Assembly (NCBI RefSeq): GCF_002723615.1
Contig: NZ_KZ304951.1
Location: 1-64,000 of the forward strand
DNA from: Limimaricola cinnabarinus
GTDB lineage: Bacteria; Pseudomonadota; Alphaproteobacteria; Rhodobacterales; Rhodobacteraceae
Reading direction: 5' to 3'
DNA: 64,000 nt
The position numbers and the translations under genes were made by a program. Shown here one piece after another: positions 27,729-35,931 of this stretch (positions within the stretch are counted from its first letter, which is position 1; every line of letters starts with the position of its first letter). The notes under the pieces were generated by a model. The model saw nothing but the letters and a program-made list of their open reading frames with translations. It was not told the origin of the DNA and made no database searches.

Positions 27729-29204
27729 ATGTCCCGCACCCCCCGCATCGATTTTCTGCCCCATGACCCGCAGGCGCTCGCCCAGAGCGCCGGGCGTCTC
27801 GCCGTCTTCGTCGCCGCCCAAGGCCCCGAGGGCGAGGCCGCCGGCGCGCTCGACACCGCCATGGGCGGCGCGCTGTCGCGGCTGGCCGCGAGCGCGCGCT
27901 GGGAGCGGGCCAAGCCCGGCGAGGTGATCGAGATCGCGGTGCCCGCGGGCATCGCCGCCGAGGCCGTGCTGGCGGTCAGGCACGATGCCGAGGCCGACCG
28001 GCTGGCGCTGCGCCGCGCGGGCGGGGCGATCGCCGCCGCCGCCGGGCGCGGCGATCTGACGGTGCTGGCCTCTGGGCTGCGCCATGCCGACGAGATGGCG
28101 CTGGGGCTGGCGCTGCGCGCCTACCGCTTCGACGCGCATCAAAAGCCCGACGAGAGCGCGGAGCCGGAGGGCCGGGTGCGCGTCATGTCCGACGATTCGG
28201 AGGCGCTGGCCGCCGCGGCCGGACCGATGGCCGCGATCGCCGAGGGCGTGGCCTTCACCCGCGATCTCGTCAACGAGCCCGCCAACGTGCTGACCACCGA
28301 TGATTTCGCCGCCCGCCTCGCGGCGATGCAGGAGCTGGGGCTGGAGGTCGAGATCCTCGAGGAGGACGAGCTCGAAAAGCTCGGCATGGGCGCGCTGCTG
28401 GCCGTGGGGCAGGGCTCGGTCAGCCCCTCCAAGGTCGTGGTGATGCGCTGGAATGGCGGCGGCGACGAGGCGCCGCTGGCGCTTGTCGGCAAGGGCGTGG
28501 TGTTCGATACCGGGGGCATCTCGCTCAAGCCCGCCGCAGGCATGGAAGACATGACCATGGACATGGGCGGCGCGGGCACCGTCGCGGGCACGATGCGCGC
28601 GCTGGCGCTGCGCCGGGCCAAGGCCAATGTCGTGGGGCTCGTCGGCCTTGTCGAGAACATGCCCTCGGGCAACGCCACCCGCCCCGGCGACGTGGTGCGC
28701 TCCATGAAGGGCGACACGATCGAGGTGATCAACACCGATGCCGAGGGCCGGCTCGTTCTGGCCGACGTGATGTGGTACGCGCAGGAGCGGTTCAAGCCCG
28801 CGGGCATGATCGATCTCGCCACCCTCACCGGCGCGATCATCGTCGCGCTGGGCCATGAGAACACCGGCGTCTTCTCGAACGAGGACGGCTTTGCCGAGGC
28901 GCTTTTGTCGGCAGCGCAGGCCGAGGGCGAGGGCGCGTGGCGGCTGCCGATGGGCGAGGCCTATGACAAGGTGCTGAAAAGCCGGGTGGCGGACATGCGC
29001 AATGTCGGCACGGGGCGCGAGGGCGGCTCGATCACGGCGGCGCAGTTCCTCAAGCGCTTCGTGCAGGATGGCACCCCTTGGATCCATCTCGACATCGCGG
29101 GCACCGCGTCGCTCAAATCCGACTGGGCGCTCGGGCCCAAGGGCGCGACCGGCTGGGGCGTGATGGCGCTCAACCGCCTCGTGGCCGACCGCTACGAGGG
29201 CTGA
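27729..29204 (+). CDS. pepA: Leucyl aminopeptidase (M17)
   Basis: Di-metal cytosolic aminopeptidase that removes N-terminal residues from peptides. AAGGAG lies 5 nt before ATG 27729; 491 residues. The N-terminal alpha/beta domain is followed by the catalytic M17 domain with VGKGVVFDTGGISLKPAAGM (metal Lys and Asp), the diagnostic NTDAEGRL at 335-342, and DLATLTGAIIVALGHENTG. It diverges from lptF and is followed 5 bp later by holC, a pairing seen widely in proteobacteria. Confidence 0.96.
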   Translation: MSRTPRIDFLPHDPQALAQSAGRLAVFVAAQGPEGEAAGALDTAMGGALSRLAASARWERAKPGEVIEIAVPAGIAAEAVLAVRHDAEADRLALRRAGGAIAAAAGRGDLTVLASGLRHADEMALGLALRAYRFDAHQKPDESAEPEGRVRVMSDDSEALAAAAGPMAAIAEGVAFTRDLVNEPANVLTTDDFAARLAAMQELGLEVEILEEDELEKLGMGALLAVGQGSVSPSKVVVMRWNGGGDEAPLALVGKGVVFDTGGISLKPAAGMEDMTMDMGGAGTVAGTMRALALRRAKANVVGLVGLVENMPSGNATRPGDVVRSMKGDTIEVINTDAEGRLVLADVMWYAQERFKPAGMIDLATLTGAIIVALGHENTGVFSNEDGFAEALLSAAQAEGEGAWRLPMGEAYDKVLKSRVADMRNVGTGREGGSITAAQFLKRFVQDGTPWIHLDIAGTASLKSDWALGPKGATGWGVMALNRLVADRYEG

Positions 29205-29209
29205 GGGCG

Positions 29210-29671
29210 ATGGGCGCGGCCTTCTTCTATCACCTGACCGACGGCCCGGCCGAGGAGCTGTTGCCGCAGCTTCTCAAGCTCGCGGGCAAGCAGGGCTGGC
29301 GGGTGGAGATCCGGGGCCGCGCCGCCCGCGCCATGGACCGGCTCGATGCCGCGCTGTGGCGGATGGGCCCGCCCGAAAGCTTTCTCGCCCATGGCCGGGC
29401 GGGGGGCGCGCAGGACGCGGCGCAGCCGATCCTGCTCACCGCCGAGGGCGAGCCCGCGCCGGGGCTGCCTTGCGTGATCTGCCTTGATGGGGCGGAGGCG
29501 CATGCCGAGGAGGTGCAGGCCGCCGAGCGGGTCTGCATCCTGTTCGACGGCTTCGACGAGGCGGCGGTGCAGGCCGCGCGGGGGCAGTGGAAGCGGCTCA
29601 CCCGGGCAGGATGCGCGGCGCAGTACTGGGCGCAGGAGAACGGGCGCTGGACCAAGAAGGCCGAAGGCTAG
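29210..29671 (+). CDS. holC: DNA polymerase III chi subunit
   Basis: Chi links the clamp loader to single-strand binding protein. The 153 residues match the family: AFFYHLTDGPAEELLPQLLKLAGKQGWRVEI, then DAALWRMGPPESFLAHG and the closing EVQAAERVCILFDGFDEAAVQAARGQWKRLTRAG, ending WAQENGRWTKKAEG. It starts 5 bp after pepA and is probably co-transcribed with it. Its stop lies 3 bp from that of the convergent retropepsin gene. Confidence 0.93.
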   Translation: MGAAFFYHLTDGPAEELLPQLLKLAGKQGWRVEIRGRAARAMDRLDAALWRMGPPESFLAHGRAGGAQDAAQPILLTAEGEPAPGLPCVICLDGAEAHAEEVQAAERVCILFDGFDEAAVQAARGQWKRLTRAGCAAQYWAQENGRWTKKAEG

Positions 29672-29674
29672 CGC

Positions 29675-30253
29675 TCAGCGCGTCAGCATCAGCTTGCCGC
29701 CCTCGATCTCGATCCGGCCGAACAGCCGCAGATAGCCCATGCCCAGAAGCGAGGCCGAAAGATCGCCATCGGTGACGACCGCGCCAAGCCCCTCATCCTC
29801 GATCTGCCCCAGCGCCACGCTGTCGAGCGTGACCCGCGCGGTGCGCACGGTGCCGTTGGCGGTGACGGCGGAGCCGAAATAGTTCAGCGCCTCGGGGTCG
29901 ATCCCGGCGCGGCGCGCATCCTCGCGGCTCAGCACCATGTCGGTGGCGCCGGTATCGACGACGAACTCGACCGGCGTGCCGTTGATGTCGAGCGTGAGGT
30001 AGTAATGCCCGTCGCGCGCCTGCGGCACCTCGATGCCCTGCGCGCCGACCATGGTCTGGCGCGGGGTCACGTCGTCGCGGATATCGCCCCACAGCCCGGC
30101 GGCGGCGATGACGCCGATGAAGATCAGCGCCCAGAGCGCGGCCTGCTGGGCCAGCTGGCCGAGGCGGTCGCGGTTCTGCACCACGAACCACCCGGCGATA
30201 GCGGCGCCGAGAAGACCGAGATAGGCGAGGCTGGCGAGGTTATCGGGGCTCAT
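29675..30253 (-). CDS. Membrane-anchored retropepsin-like aspartic protease (TIGR02281 type)
   Basis: A 192-residue protein with two N-terminal membrane helices (LASLAYLGLLGAAIAGWFVV and AALWALIFIGVIAAAGLW) and a single aspartic-protease half domain. The active-site motif is VVDTGATDMVLS, with the pair loop LLGMGYLRLFGRIEIEGGKLML at the end. Like viral retropepsins it should work as a homodimer, probably with the catalytic part in the periplasm. The substrate is not known. It faces holC and follows the MarC gene on the same strand by 15 bp. Confidence 0.87.
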   Translation of the reverse strand: MSPDNLASLAYLGLLGAAIAGWFVVQNRDRLGQLAQQAALWALIFIGVIAAAGLWGDIRDDVTPRQTMVGAQGIEVPQARDGHYYLTLDINGTPVEFVVDTGATDMVLSREDARRAGIDPEALNYFGSAVTANGTVRTARVTLDSVALGQIEDEGLGAVVTDGDLSASLLGMGYLRLFGRIEIEGGKLMLTR

Positions 30254-30268
30254 ACCCCCAATATGGGG

Positions 30269-30916
30269 TCAATTCGCGCCGGGGAAAGGCAGGCCGAAGC
30301 CGGAACCGTGCAGACCGTCGATGATGAACTGCACCGCCAGCGCGGCGAGCAGCATGCCGAGCACCCGCGTGACGACGTTGAGCCCCACCGGCCCCAGCAC
30401 CCGCGCCAGCGGCCCGGCGAGCGCGAAGGCGATCCAGACGGTCGCCAGCACCGCCAGCGCCACGCCGTAGATCGCCGCATAGCCCGCGGGGCCCGCTTCG
30501 GCGGTGAGCAGGATCAGCGTGGTGATCGCGCCCGGCCCGACGATCAGCGGCAGCGCCAGCGGAAAGATCGAGGGGTCCTGATCGGGCTCGGCCTCGACCG
30601 CGCCCTCGGCATTGTCGCGCCGCCGCGCCTGCCGGCGTTCGAACAGCATGTCGAGCGCGGTGATGAACAAGAGCACCCCGCCCGCGATGCGGAAGGCCGG
30701 GACCGAGATGCCGATGAAGCGCAGCACCGCGTCGCCCAAGAGCAGGAACAGCAGCATCAGCCCCGCCGAGGTCAGCAGCGCCCGCGCCGCGACCTTGCGC
30801 CGCTGCGCGGCGGTCATCTCCGCCGTCATCGCCACGAAGAGCGGCGCGAGGCCGATCGGATCGACGATCACGAACAGGGTGGTGAAGGCGGTGACAAGGG
30901 TGGCGATTTCGATCAT
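30269..30916 (-). CDS. MarC family integral membrane protein
   Basis: A 215-residue protein with six hydrophobic segments and the MarC/UPF0056 pattern: FTTLFVIVDPIGLAPLFVAMTAEM at the start, GGVLLFITALDMLF in the middle, and PLALPLIVGPGAITTLILLTAEAG later. The two helix-breaking DP(I/L)G and P..GPGA loops are typical of this transporter-like family, whose substrate is unsettled. The ATG at 30916 overlaps the stop of the GNAT gene (ATGA). Confidence 0.88.
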   Translation of the reverse strand: MIEIATLVTAFTTLFVIVDPIGLAPLFVAMTAEMTAAQRRKVAARALLTSAGLMLLFLLLGDAVLRFIGISVPAFRIAGGVLLFITALDMLFERRQARRRDNAEGAVEAEPDQDPSIFPLALPLIVGPGAITTLILLTAEAGPAGYAAIYGVALAVLATVWIAFALAGPLARVLGPVGLNVVTRVLGMLLAALAVQFIIDGLHGSGFGLPFPGAN

Positions 30917-31434
30917 GCGCTGATCTCCCGGTCGGTCGCGATGTCCGTCTCTTGCGCGGCGCGATACATGATGTGCAGCCCGACCCGGCCCTCGCGCGGG
31001 TGGGCGAAGCCGCCGGGCACGGTGCCGAGAATACAGAAGCCCAGCTCGCGGTAGAGTTTGATCGCGCCGCGATTGGTCTCGGCCACGGCGTTGAACTGCA
31101 ACCCGGCGAAGCCCTCGCGCGCGACCCAAGAGAGCGAATCGAGCACCAGCGCCCGGCCGACGCCCCGGCCTTGCGCCTCATGCGCCACCATGTAGCTGGC
31201 ATTGGCCACATGCGCGCCGGGGCCGGGGCGGTTGGGGCCCATATGGCCGGTGCCGAGGATCCGCCCGCCGATCTCGGCTATGCTGACGCGCGTGGTGGGC
31301 GGGCCGAGCCACATCTCGCGGGCCTCGGCCTCATCCATTTCGGGCGGCAGGCAGTAGGTCTCGCCCGCGCGGATGATCGGGCGCAGGATCTCCCACAGCG
31401 CCGGCCAGTCCGCGGGGCGATAGGCGCGGATCAC
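30913..31434 (-). CDS. GNAT family N-acetyltransferase
   Basis: A GTG start at 31434 overlaps the ABC-F stop (GTGA), giving 173 residues that begin directly in the fold: [21 protein letters not shown]. The acetyl-CoA loop is clear, VAHEAQGRGVGRALVLDSLSWV, followed by NAVAETNRGAIKLYRELGF, the usual beta5-alpha4 region. The substrate is unknown; related enzymes acetylate small molecules such as phosphinothricin or protein N-termini. A longer ATG-started reading would run 42 bp into the ABC-F gene. Confidence 0.87.
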   Translation of the reverse strand: MIRAYRPADWPALWEILRPIIRAGETYCLPPEMDEAEAREMWLGPPTTRVSIAEIGGRILGTGHMGPNRPGPGAHVANASYMVAHEAQGRGVGRALVLDSLSWVAREGFAGLQFNAVAETNRGAIKLYRELGFCILGTVPGGFAHPREGRVGLHIMYRAAQETDIATDREISA

Positions 31435-33278
31435 GCGGCCTCGGCCTGTTCGAGCTTTTCGAGCGCCGCCATCCACAGCGCCTCGGCCCGGCCCAGCGCC
31501 TCCATGACTTCGGCGTATTTCTTGTTCCAGGTTTCCAGCTCGCCCTTGCGGGCATCCTCGTAGAGCGCGGGATCGGCGAGCTTCTTGGCGAGCTTGTCGC
31601 GCATCTCGTTGATCTTGTTGACCCGCTCCTCGGCCTTGCGGGCCTCGGATCTGAGCGAGAGGATTGCCTCGCGCGAGGGTTTGGGGGCTTTGGGCTTCTC
31701 GGATTTGGGCTTTTCGGCGGGCTTGTCGCCCGAGAGCAGCATCTTGCGATAGGCGGGCAGATCCTCCTCATAGGCCGAGACGCGCCCGTCCTTCACCAGC
31801 CAGAGCCGGTCGGCGACCATCGACAGAAGATGCATGTCGTGGCTCACGAGGATCACCGCGCCGGAATAGGCGGTGAGCGCCTCGACCAGCGCCTCGCGGC
31901 TTTCGATGTCGAGGTGGTTGGTCGGCTCGTCGAGGATGAGCAGATGCGGCGCGTCGATGGTGCCCAGCAGGAGCGAGAGCCGCGCCTTCTGCCCGCCCGA
32001 AAGCCGGCCCACCGCCGTCTCGGCCTGTGCGGCACCGAGGCCGAAGCCCGCCAGACGCGCCCGCAGCTTGGGCGGAGCCACGTCGGGCAGGGCGCGCTGG
32101 ATGTGCTGCAGCGGCGTCTCCTCGACGCGCAGCTCGTCGACCTGGTGCTGCGCGAAGAAGCCGATGCGCAGCTTGTTGGAGCGCACGATCTTGCCGCCCA
32201 TGGGCGCGAGCCGGTCCGACAGGAGCTTCGACAGGGTCGACTTGCCCTCGCCATTGCGGCCCAGAAGCGCGATGCGGTCGTCCTGATCGATCCTGAGATC
32301 GAGCTTCGACAGCACCGCCTTGCCGTCATAGCCGACGCTCACGCCCTCGGTGGCGATGATCGGCGGCGACAGCTCCTCGGGCTCGGGGAAGGTGAAGACG
32401 GTGCGCGCGGCGTCTTCGGGCACGCGGATCGTCTCCATCTTTTCGAGCATCTTGACCCGGCTCTGGGCCTGCTTGGCCTTGGACGCCTTGGCCTTGAAGC
32501 GGTCGACGAAGCTTTGCAGATGGGCGCGCTGGGCGTCCTGCTTCTTGCTGGCTGCGACGAGCACGGCGCGCTGGGCGGCGCGGGCCTTGGCGAACTGGTC
32601 GTAATTGCCCGACCAGTAGGTCAGCGTGCGGTTTTCCAGATGCAGGATGCCGCCGACGGAGCGGTTGAGAAGCTCGCGGTCGTGGCTGACGATCAGCACG
32701 GTATGCGGATAGCGCACGAGGTAGTTTTCGAGCCAGAGCGCGCCTTCGAGATCGAGATAGTTCGTGGGCTCGTCCAAGAGCAGCAGGTCGGGCTCGGAGA
32801 ACAGCACCGCGGCGAGCGCCACGCGCATCCGCCAGCCGCCCGAAAAGGCGGAGCAGGGCATGAGCTGCTCTTCATGGGTGAAGCCGAGCCCCTTGAGGAT
32901 CGTCGCGGCGCGCGCCTCGGCCGACCATGCGTCGATATCGGTCAGCCGGGTCTGGATTTCGGCGATGCGGGCGGGGTCGGTCGCCTCCTCGGCCATCAGG
33001 CTTGCGCGCTCGGTATCGGCGGCGAGCACGGTGTCGATGAGCGAGACCTCGTTGCCCGGCACCTCCTGCGCCACGCCGCCGATGCGGGCGCCGCGCGGCA
33101 GCTCGATCTCGCCGGTGTCGAGCGTCAGCTCGCCGCGGATCAGCTTGAACAGCGTGGATTTGCCTGTGCCGTTGCGACCCACCACGCCGACCTTGTGGCC
33201 GGCCGGGATCACGGCGGAGGTATGTTCGAGAAGCGGGCGGCCCTCGACGGAATATGAGATGTCTGTGATGCGCAACAT
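31431..33278 (-). CDS. ABC-F family ATPase (YheS/Uup class)
   Basis: Second soluble ABC-F protein of the window (615 residues from ATG 33278, [19 protein letters not shown]). Domain 1: Walker [41 protein letters not shown]. The linker is rich in Lys and Ala ([17 protein letters not shown]). Domain 2: [36 protein letters not shown]-terminal Lys/Glu-rich coiled coil follows. The layout fits YheS-type ribosome-associated factors. An in-frame extension upstream is only the translated dispersed repeat and is rejected as a start. Confidence 0.9.
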   Translation of the reverse strand: MLRITDISYSVEGRPLLEHTSAVIPAGHKVGVVGRNGTGKSTLFKLIRGELTLDTGEIELPRGARIGGVAQEVPGNEVSLIDTVLAADTERASLMAEEATDPARIAEIQTRLTDIDAWSAEARAATILKGLGFTHEEQLMPCSAFSGGWRMRVALAAVLFSEPDLLLLDEPTNYLDLEGALWLENYLVRYPHTVLIVSHDRELLNRSVGGILHLENRTLTYWSGNYDQFAKARAAQRAVLVAASKKQDAQRAHLQSFVDRFKAKASKAKQAQSRVKMLEKMETIRVPEDAARTVFTFPEPEELSPPIIATEGVSVGYDGKAVLSKLDLRIDQDDRIALLGRNGEGKSTLSKLLSDRLAPMGGKIVRSNKLRIGFFAQHQVDELRVEETPLQHIQRALPDVAPPKLRARLAGFGLGAAQAETAVGRLSGGQKARLSLLLGTIDAPHLLILDEPTNHLDIESREALVEALTAYSGAVILVSHDMHLLSMVADRLWLVKDGRVSAYEEDLPAYRKMLLSGDKPAEKPKSEKPKAPKPSREAILSLRSEARKAEERVNKINEMRDKLAKKLADPALYEDARKGELETWNKKYAEVMEALGRAEALWMAALEKLEQAEAA

Positions 33279-33347
33279 GGCAGCGGCTTGCCCGAAGCCG
33301 GCGCCCGGGTCAACGGGCCGGGCGCCAGGGGGCCAATGTCGCGCCAT

Positions 33348-33411
33348 GCGTATTTGGAGAAAGATGAACCGAAGGGGCGCGCCTCCCTGGTTCATCTTTC
33401 CTCAAATACGC
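33348..33411. repeat. Inverted pair of the dispersed GCGTATTT...AAAGATGAA element
   Basis: Two 23-nt arms (33348-33370 and 33389-33411) pair with two mismatches around an 18-nt G+C-rich middle that itself contains GGCGCGCC. The left arm begins GCGTATTTGGAGAAAGATGA. It lies between the divergent ABC-F gene and ndk. The same unit recurs singly at 20999-21027 and 49002-49028. Confidence 0.85.
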
Positions 33412-33557
33412 AAATCCCCGGGCCGGGGCCTTGGCGCGCCGCCGGGGCTTTGGGCGCGAGGAGCGGCTTTTCAGGCGGCCCCCCGCGTGCTAGGGCGCGG
33501 CCCGACCGGGGGCGCGTGTCGTGCCCCCTGCCGCAACCTGTTCAAATGAGGGACATC

Positions 33558-33980
33558 ATGGCCACCGAACGCACGCTCTCGATCATCAAGCCCGACGCCA
33601 CCAAGCGCAACCTGACCGGCAAGATCAACGCCAAGTTCGAGGATGCGGGCCTGCGCATCGTCGCGCAAAAGCGCATCCAGCTGACCCAGGACCAGGCCGG
33701 CCAGTTCTACGCCGTGCACAAGGAGCGTCCCTTCTTCGGTGAGCTGACCGAATTCATGGCCTCCGGCCCGGTCGTCGTGCAGGTGCTCGAAGGCGAAGGC
33801 GCGATCGCCAAGAACCGCGAAGTCATGGGCGCGACCAACCCCGCCGATGCCGCCCCCGGCACCATCCGCGCCGAATTCGCCGAGAGCGTCGGCGAGAACT
33901 CGGTGCATGGCTCGGACGCCCCCGAGACCGCCAAGGAAGAGATCTCCTTCTTCTTCTCGGGCCTCGAACTGGTCGGCTGA
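33558..33980 (+). CDS. ndk: Nucleoside diphosphate kinase
   Basis: Transfers the gamma phosphate of ATP to NDPs through a phosphohistidine. The 140 residues are canonical: [21 protein letters not shown] at the start (Lys11), the Kpn-loop region [17 protein letters not shown], and the active-site His117 in [18 protein letters not shown] lies 7 nt before the ATG. Its terminator follows within 25 bp. The 277 bp upstream include the repeat pair and a G+C-rich stretch without a clear promoter. Confidence 0.98.
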   Translation: MATERTLSIIKPDATKRNLTGKINAKFEDAGLRIVAQKRIQLTQDQAGQFYAVHKERPFFGELTEFMASGPVVVQVLEGEGAIAKNREVMGATNPADAAPGTIRAEFAESVGENSVHGSDAPETAKEEISFFFSGLELVG

Positions 33981-34004
33981 AGCCGCGCCTTCGGGAGCAC
34001 GAGG

Positions 34005-34034
34005 AAAGGCCCGCGCGAGAGCGCGGGCCTTTTT
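34005..34034. terminator. Rho-independent terminator after ndk
   Basis: AAAGGCCCGCGC and GCGCGGGCCTTT form a 12-bp stem with a 4-nt loop, followed by TTTTT counting the stem end. It lies between the convergent ndk and glutaminase genes and can serve both strands, better for ndk. Confidence 0.93.
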
Positions 34035-34038
34035 CGTT

Positions 34039-34986
34039 TCACTTCGGCGCAAAGACCGACCAGCCGGTGCGGTCGGCCAGCATCTCCAGCGCCATCGAGG
34101 CGAGCTGCGAATTGCCCACCGCGTTGAGCCCCGGCGACCACGCGCCGATGGAGGCGCGGCCCGGCGCGACGGCAAGGATGCCGCCGCCGACGCCGCTCTT
34201 GCCCGGAAGGCCCACGCGAAAGGCGAATTCGCCCGAGCCGTCGTAATGCCCGCAGGTCAGCATCAGCGCGTTGATCTGGCGCGCCATGCGCGGCGCGATG
34301 GCGCGCGCGCCGCCCGGGGTGAGCGCCCCGTCGAAGGCAAGGAACCGCCCCGCCAGCGCCAGCTGGCGCGGCGTCATGGCGATGGCGCATTGGTGGAAAT
34401 AGGTGCCGAGCACCTTTTCGGGGTGGCGCTCGATGGTGCCGAAATCGCGCATGAAATTGGCCAGCGCGGCGTTGCGCCAGCCCGAGACCGTCTCGGAGGC
34501 GGCGACGCCCGGGTCGATGGCGATGTCGTCGTCATCGGCCAGAAAGCGCACGAATTGCAGGATCTGGCCCAGCGCCTCGCGCGGCTCGGAGCGCGACAGG
34601 ATGGCATCCGTCACCGCGATGGCGCCCGCATTGATGAACGGGTTGCGCGGCAGGCCGCGCTCGTGTTCGAGCTGCACGATCGAATTGAACGGATCGCCAG
34701 AGGGCTCGCGCCCCACGCGGGTCCAGAGCTGGTCGCCGATCCGGCCCAGCGCCACGGCGAGGGCGAAGACCTTGGAGACGCTCTGGATCGAGAAGCGCGT
34801 GTCGGCGTCGCCGCCGCCGATCACCTCGCCCGAAGGCAGCGCCAGCGCCAGAGCGAAGCGATTCGCGTCGACCTTGGCCAGCTCGGGGATGTAATCGGCG
34901 ACTTGGCCGCGATCGGTCTCGCGCGCCATGTGATCGCAGATCTCCCCGACGATCTCGCGCAGGCGCTCGGGGTCGGAGACGCTCAT
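34039..34986 (-). CDS. glsA: Glutaminase
   Basis: Hydrolyses glutamine to glutamate and ammonia. The 315-residue enzyme has the serine-dependent beta-lactamase-like fold. The Ser69-x-x-Lys72 pair is in [12 protein letters not shown]; other marks are [18 protein letters not shown] and [18 protein letters not shown] with the late catalytic Ser and Gly loop. It follows the transglycosylase gene by 4 bp on the same strand, so the two are co-transcribed although functionally unrelated. Confidence 0.95.
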   Translation of the reverse strand: MSVSDPERLREIVGEICDHMARETDRGQVADYIPELAKVDANRFALALALPSGEVIGGGDADTRFSIQSVSKVFALAVALGRIGDQLWTRVGREPSGDPFNSIVQLEHERGLPRNPFINAGAIAVTDAILSRSEPREALGQILQFVRFLADDDDIAIDPGVAASETVSGWRNAALANFMRDFGTIERHPEKVLGTYFHQCAIAMTPRQLALAGRFLAFDGALTPGGARAIAPRMARQINALMLTCGHYDGSGEFAFRVGLPGKSGVGGGILAVAPGRASIGAWSPGLNAVGNSQLASMALEMLADRTGWSVFAPK

Positions 34987-34990
34987 GGCC

Positions 34991-35458
34991 CTAGCATTTC
35001 ACTTCGCTGTCGCGCAGGCCGGTCTCGACCAGCAGGCAGCGGTCGCGCGCCTCGTAGTAGTAGCCGCGCGCATACCATTGCACCGCCTTGTCGCGGTTGC
35101 CATTGGCCACGATCCACGCCCCGCGCAGGTATTTCACCGCGTAGCGCAGGTTGGTGGCGGGATCGAGAAGCTCCGAGGGCGCGCCGCGATGGCCCATGGT
35201 GCGGGCGGTCTGGGGCAGGATCTGCATCAGCCCATAATAGGGGCCGTTGCGCGCGCGCGGGTTGTAGGAGCTTTCGCGCTGCACGACGCGGTGCACCAGA
35301 TCGCGCGGCACGTCGTAGGCATCGGCGTAGCCGTTGATGAGCCGGCGCAGCCGCGGCGTCTCGTTGGGGTAGAGATCGGGCGGCGGCGGCGGCTGGCGTC
35401 GTCCGCAGGCGGCAAGGGCCATGAGGCCCGCAAGGGCGGCGCGACGGCTGTAGCGCAT
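34991..35458 (-). CDS. SLT-family lytic transglycosylase, lipoprotein
   Basis: A 155-residue enzyme that cleaves peptidoglycan to 1,6-anhydro ends. ATG 35458 follows GGAG by 7 nt. A short signal peptide ends in the lipobox LAAC ([13 protein letters not shown]), predicting a lipid-anchored protein. The SLT domain shows the catalytic Glu in [32 protein letters not shown], then [17 protein letters not shown] and the closing [19 protein letters not shown]. Compared with full Slt enzymes this is a minimal catalytic domain. Confidence 0.9.
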   Translation of the reverse strand: MRYSRRAALAGLMALAACGRRQPPPPPDLYPNETPRLRRLINGYADAYDVPRDLVHRVVQRESSYNPRARNGPYYGLMQILPQTARTMGHRGAPSELLDPATNLRYAVKYLRGAWIVANGNRDKAVQWYARGYYYEARDRCLLVETGLRDSEVKC

Positions 35459-35529
35459 CGGCAAACTCCGTGGGGGAGGCAATCCCGATCCGTTCTAGCC
35501 CGCCGCGCCCGGCCGCGAAAGGGTGCGGC

Positions 35530-35628
35530 TCAGATCGCCGCGAAATCGCGGAACAGCGGCTTCTTGGGGGATTGCTGGCCCTTGCGGCTCGGGGCGGGGG
35601 CGTCCTTGGTGCTGGTATTGCTCGGCAT
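35530..35628 (-). CDS. Candidate 32-residue small basic protein
   Basis: An ATG at 35628 with AAGGA 7 nt upstream opens a 32-codon frame, MPSNTSTKDAPAPSRKGQQS then PKKPLFRDFAAI. It is basic, rich in Ser, Pro and Lys, without a membrane segment, and ends in a hydrophobic-aromatic patch. The ribosome site is better than that of many genes here, and 71 bp separate it from the transglycosylase gene downstream. No family is recognised. It could be a leader or regulator of the transglycosylase-glutaminase pair, or simply a chance ORF. Confidence 0.45.
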   Translation of the reverse strand: MPSNTSTKDAPAPSRKGQQSPKKPLFRDFAAI

Positions 35629-35931
35629 GTCGCGTTCCTTGTTTGCGGCCTTCGCTTAGCCGCCGCTTAGGCGCTGCTTCGCTTCGGCGGTTGCGATTCC
35701 CAAAGCCTGCGCAGGCAGGGCGTTCGCAGCCGGGCGAGAAAGCGGCACCGCTTGGGCGGTCTTTCACGAATTTAACGGGCGCTCTTGCCGCGGGGTCCCT
35801 CAAGAGGACGTGAACACGCCGGGATGGCGCGTCGCTGTGCCAATCCTGCCGCAGCCGCGCCCGCGCCCCGTTCGGTCCCGCCATGCATCGGGGCCATTCC
35901 CCATGCCGCGCCAAGCCTGTATCGCAACGCC
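35629..35931. other. Intergenic region before the antiporter gene
   Basis: About 300 bp separate the small minus-strand ORF from the antiporter start. The part near 35650-35720 is rich in short imperfect repeats (GCTTAGCCGCC, GCTTAGGCGC) and small hairpins. The reading frame before ATG 35932 is open for many codons, but its composition (Ala/Pro/Arg) does not look coding. No clear promoter was recognised. Confidence 0.5.

Noticed and set aside
33276-33395. In-frame N-terminal extension of the second ABC-F protein
   Set aside because: It is the translated dispersed repeat (FIFLQIR and similar); the family start [10 protein letters not shown] lies at 33278.
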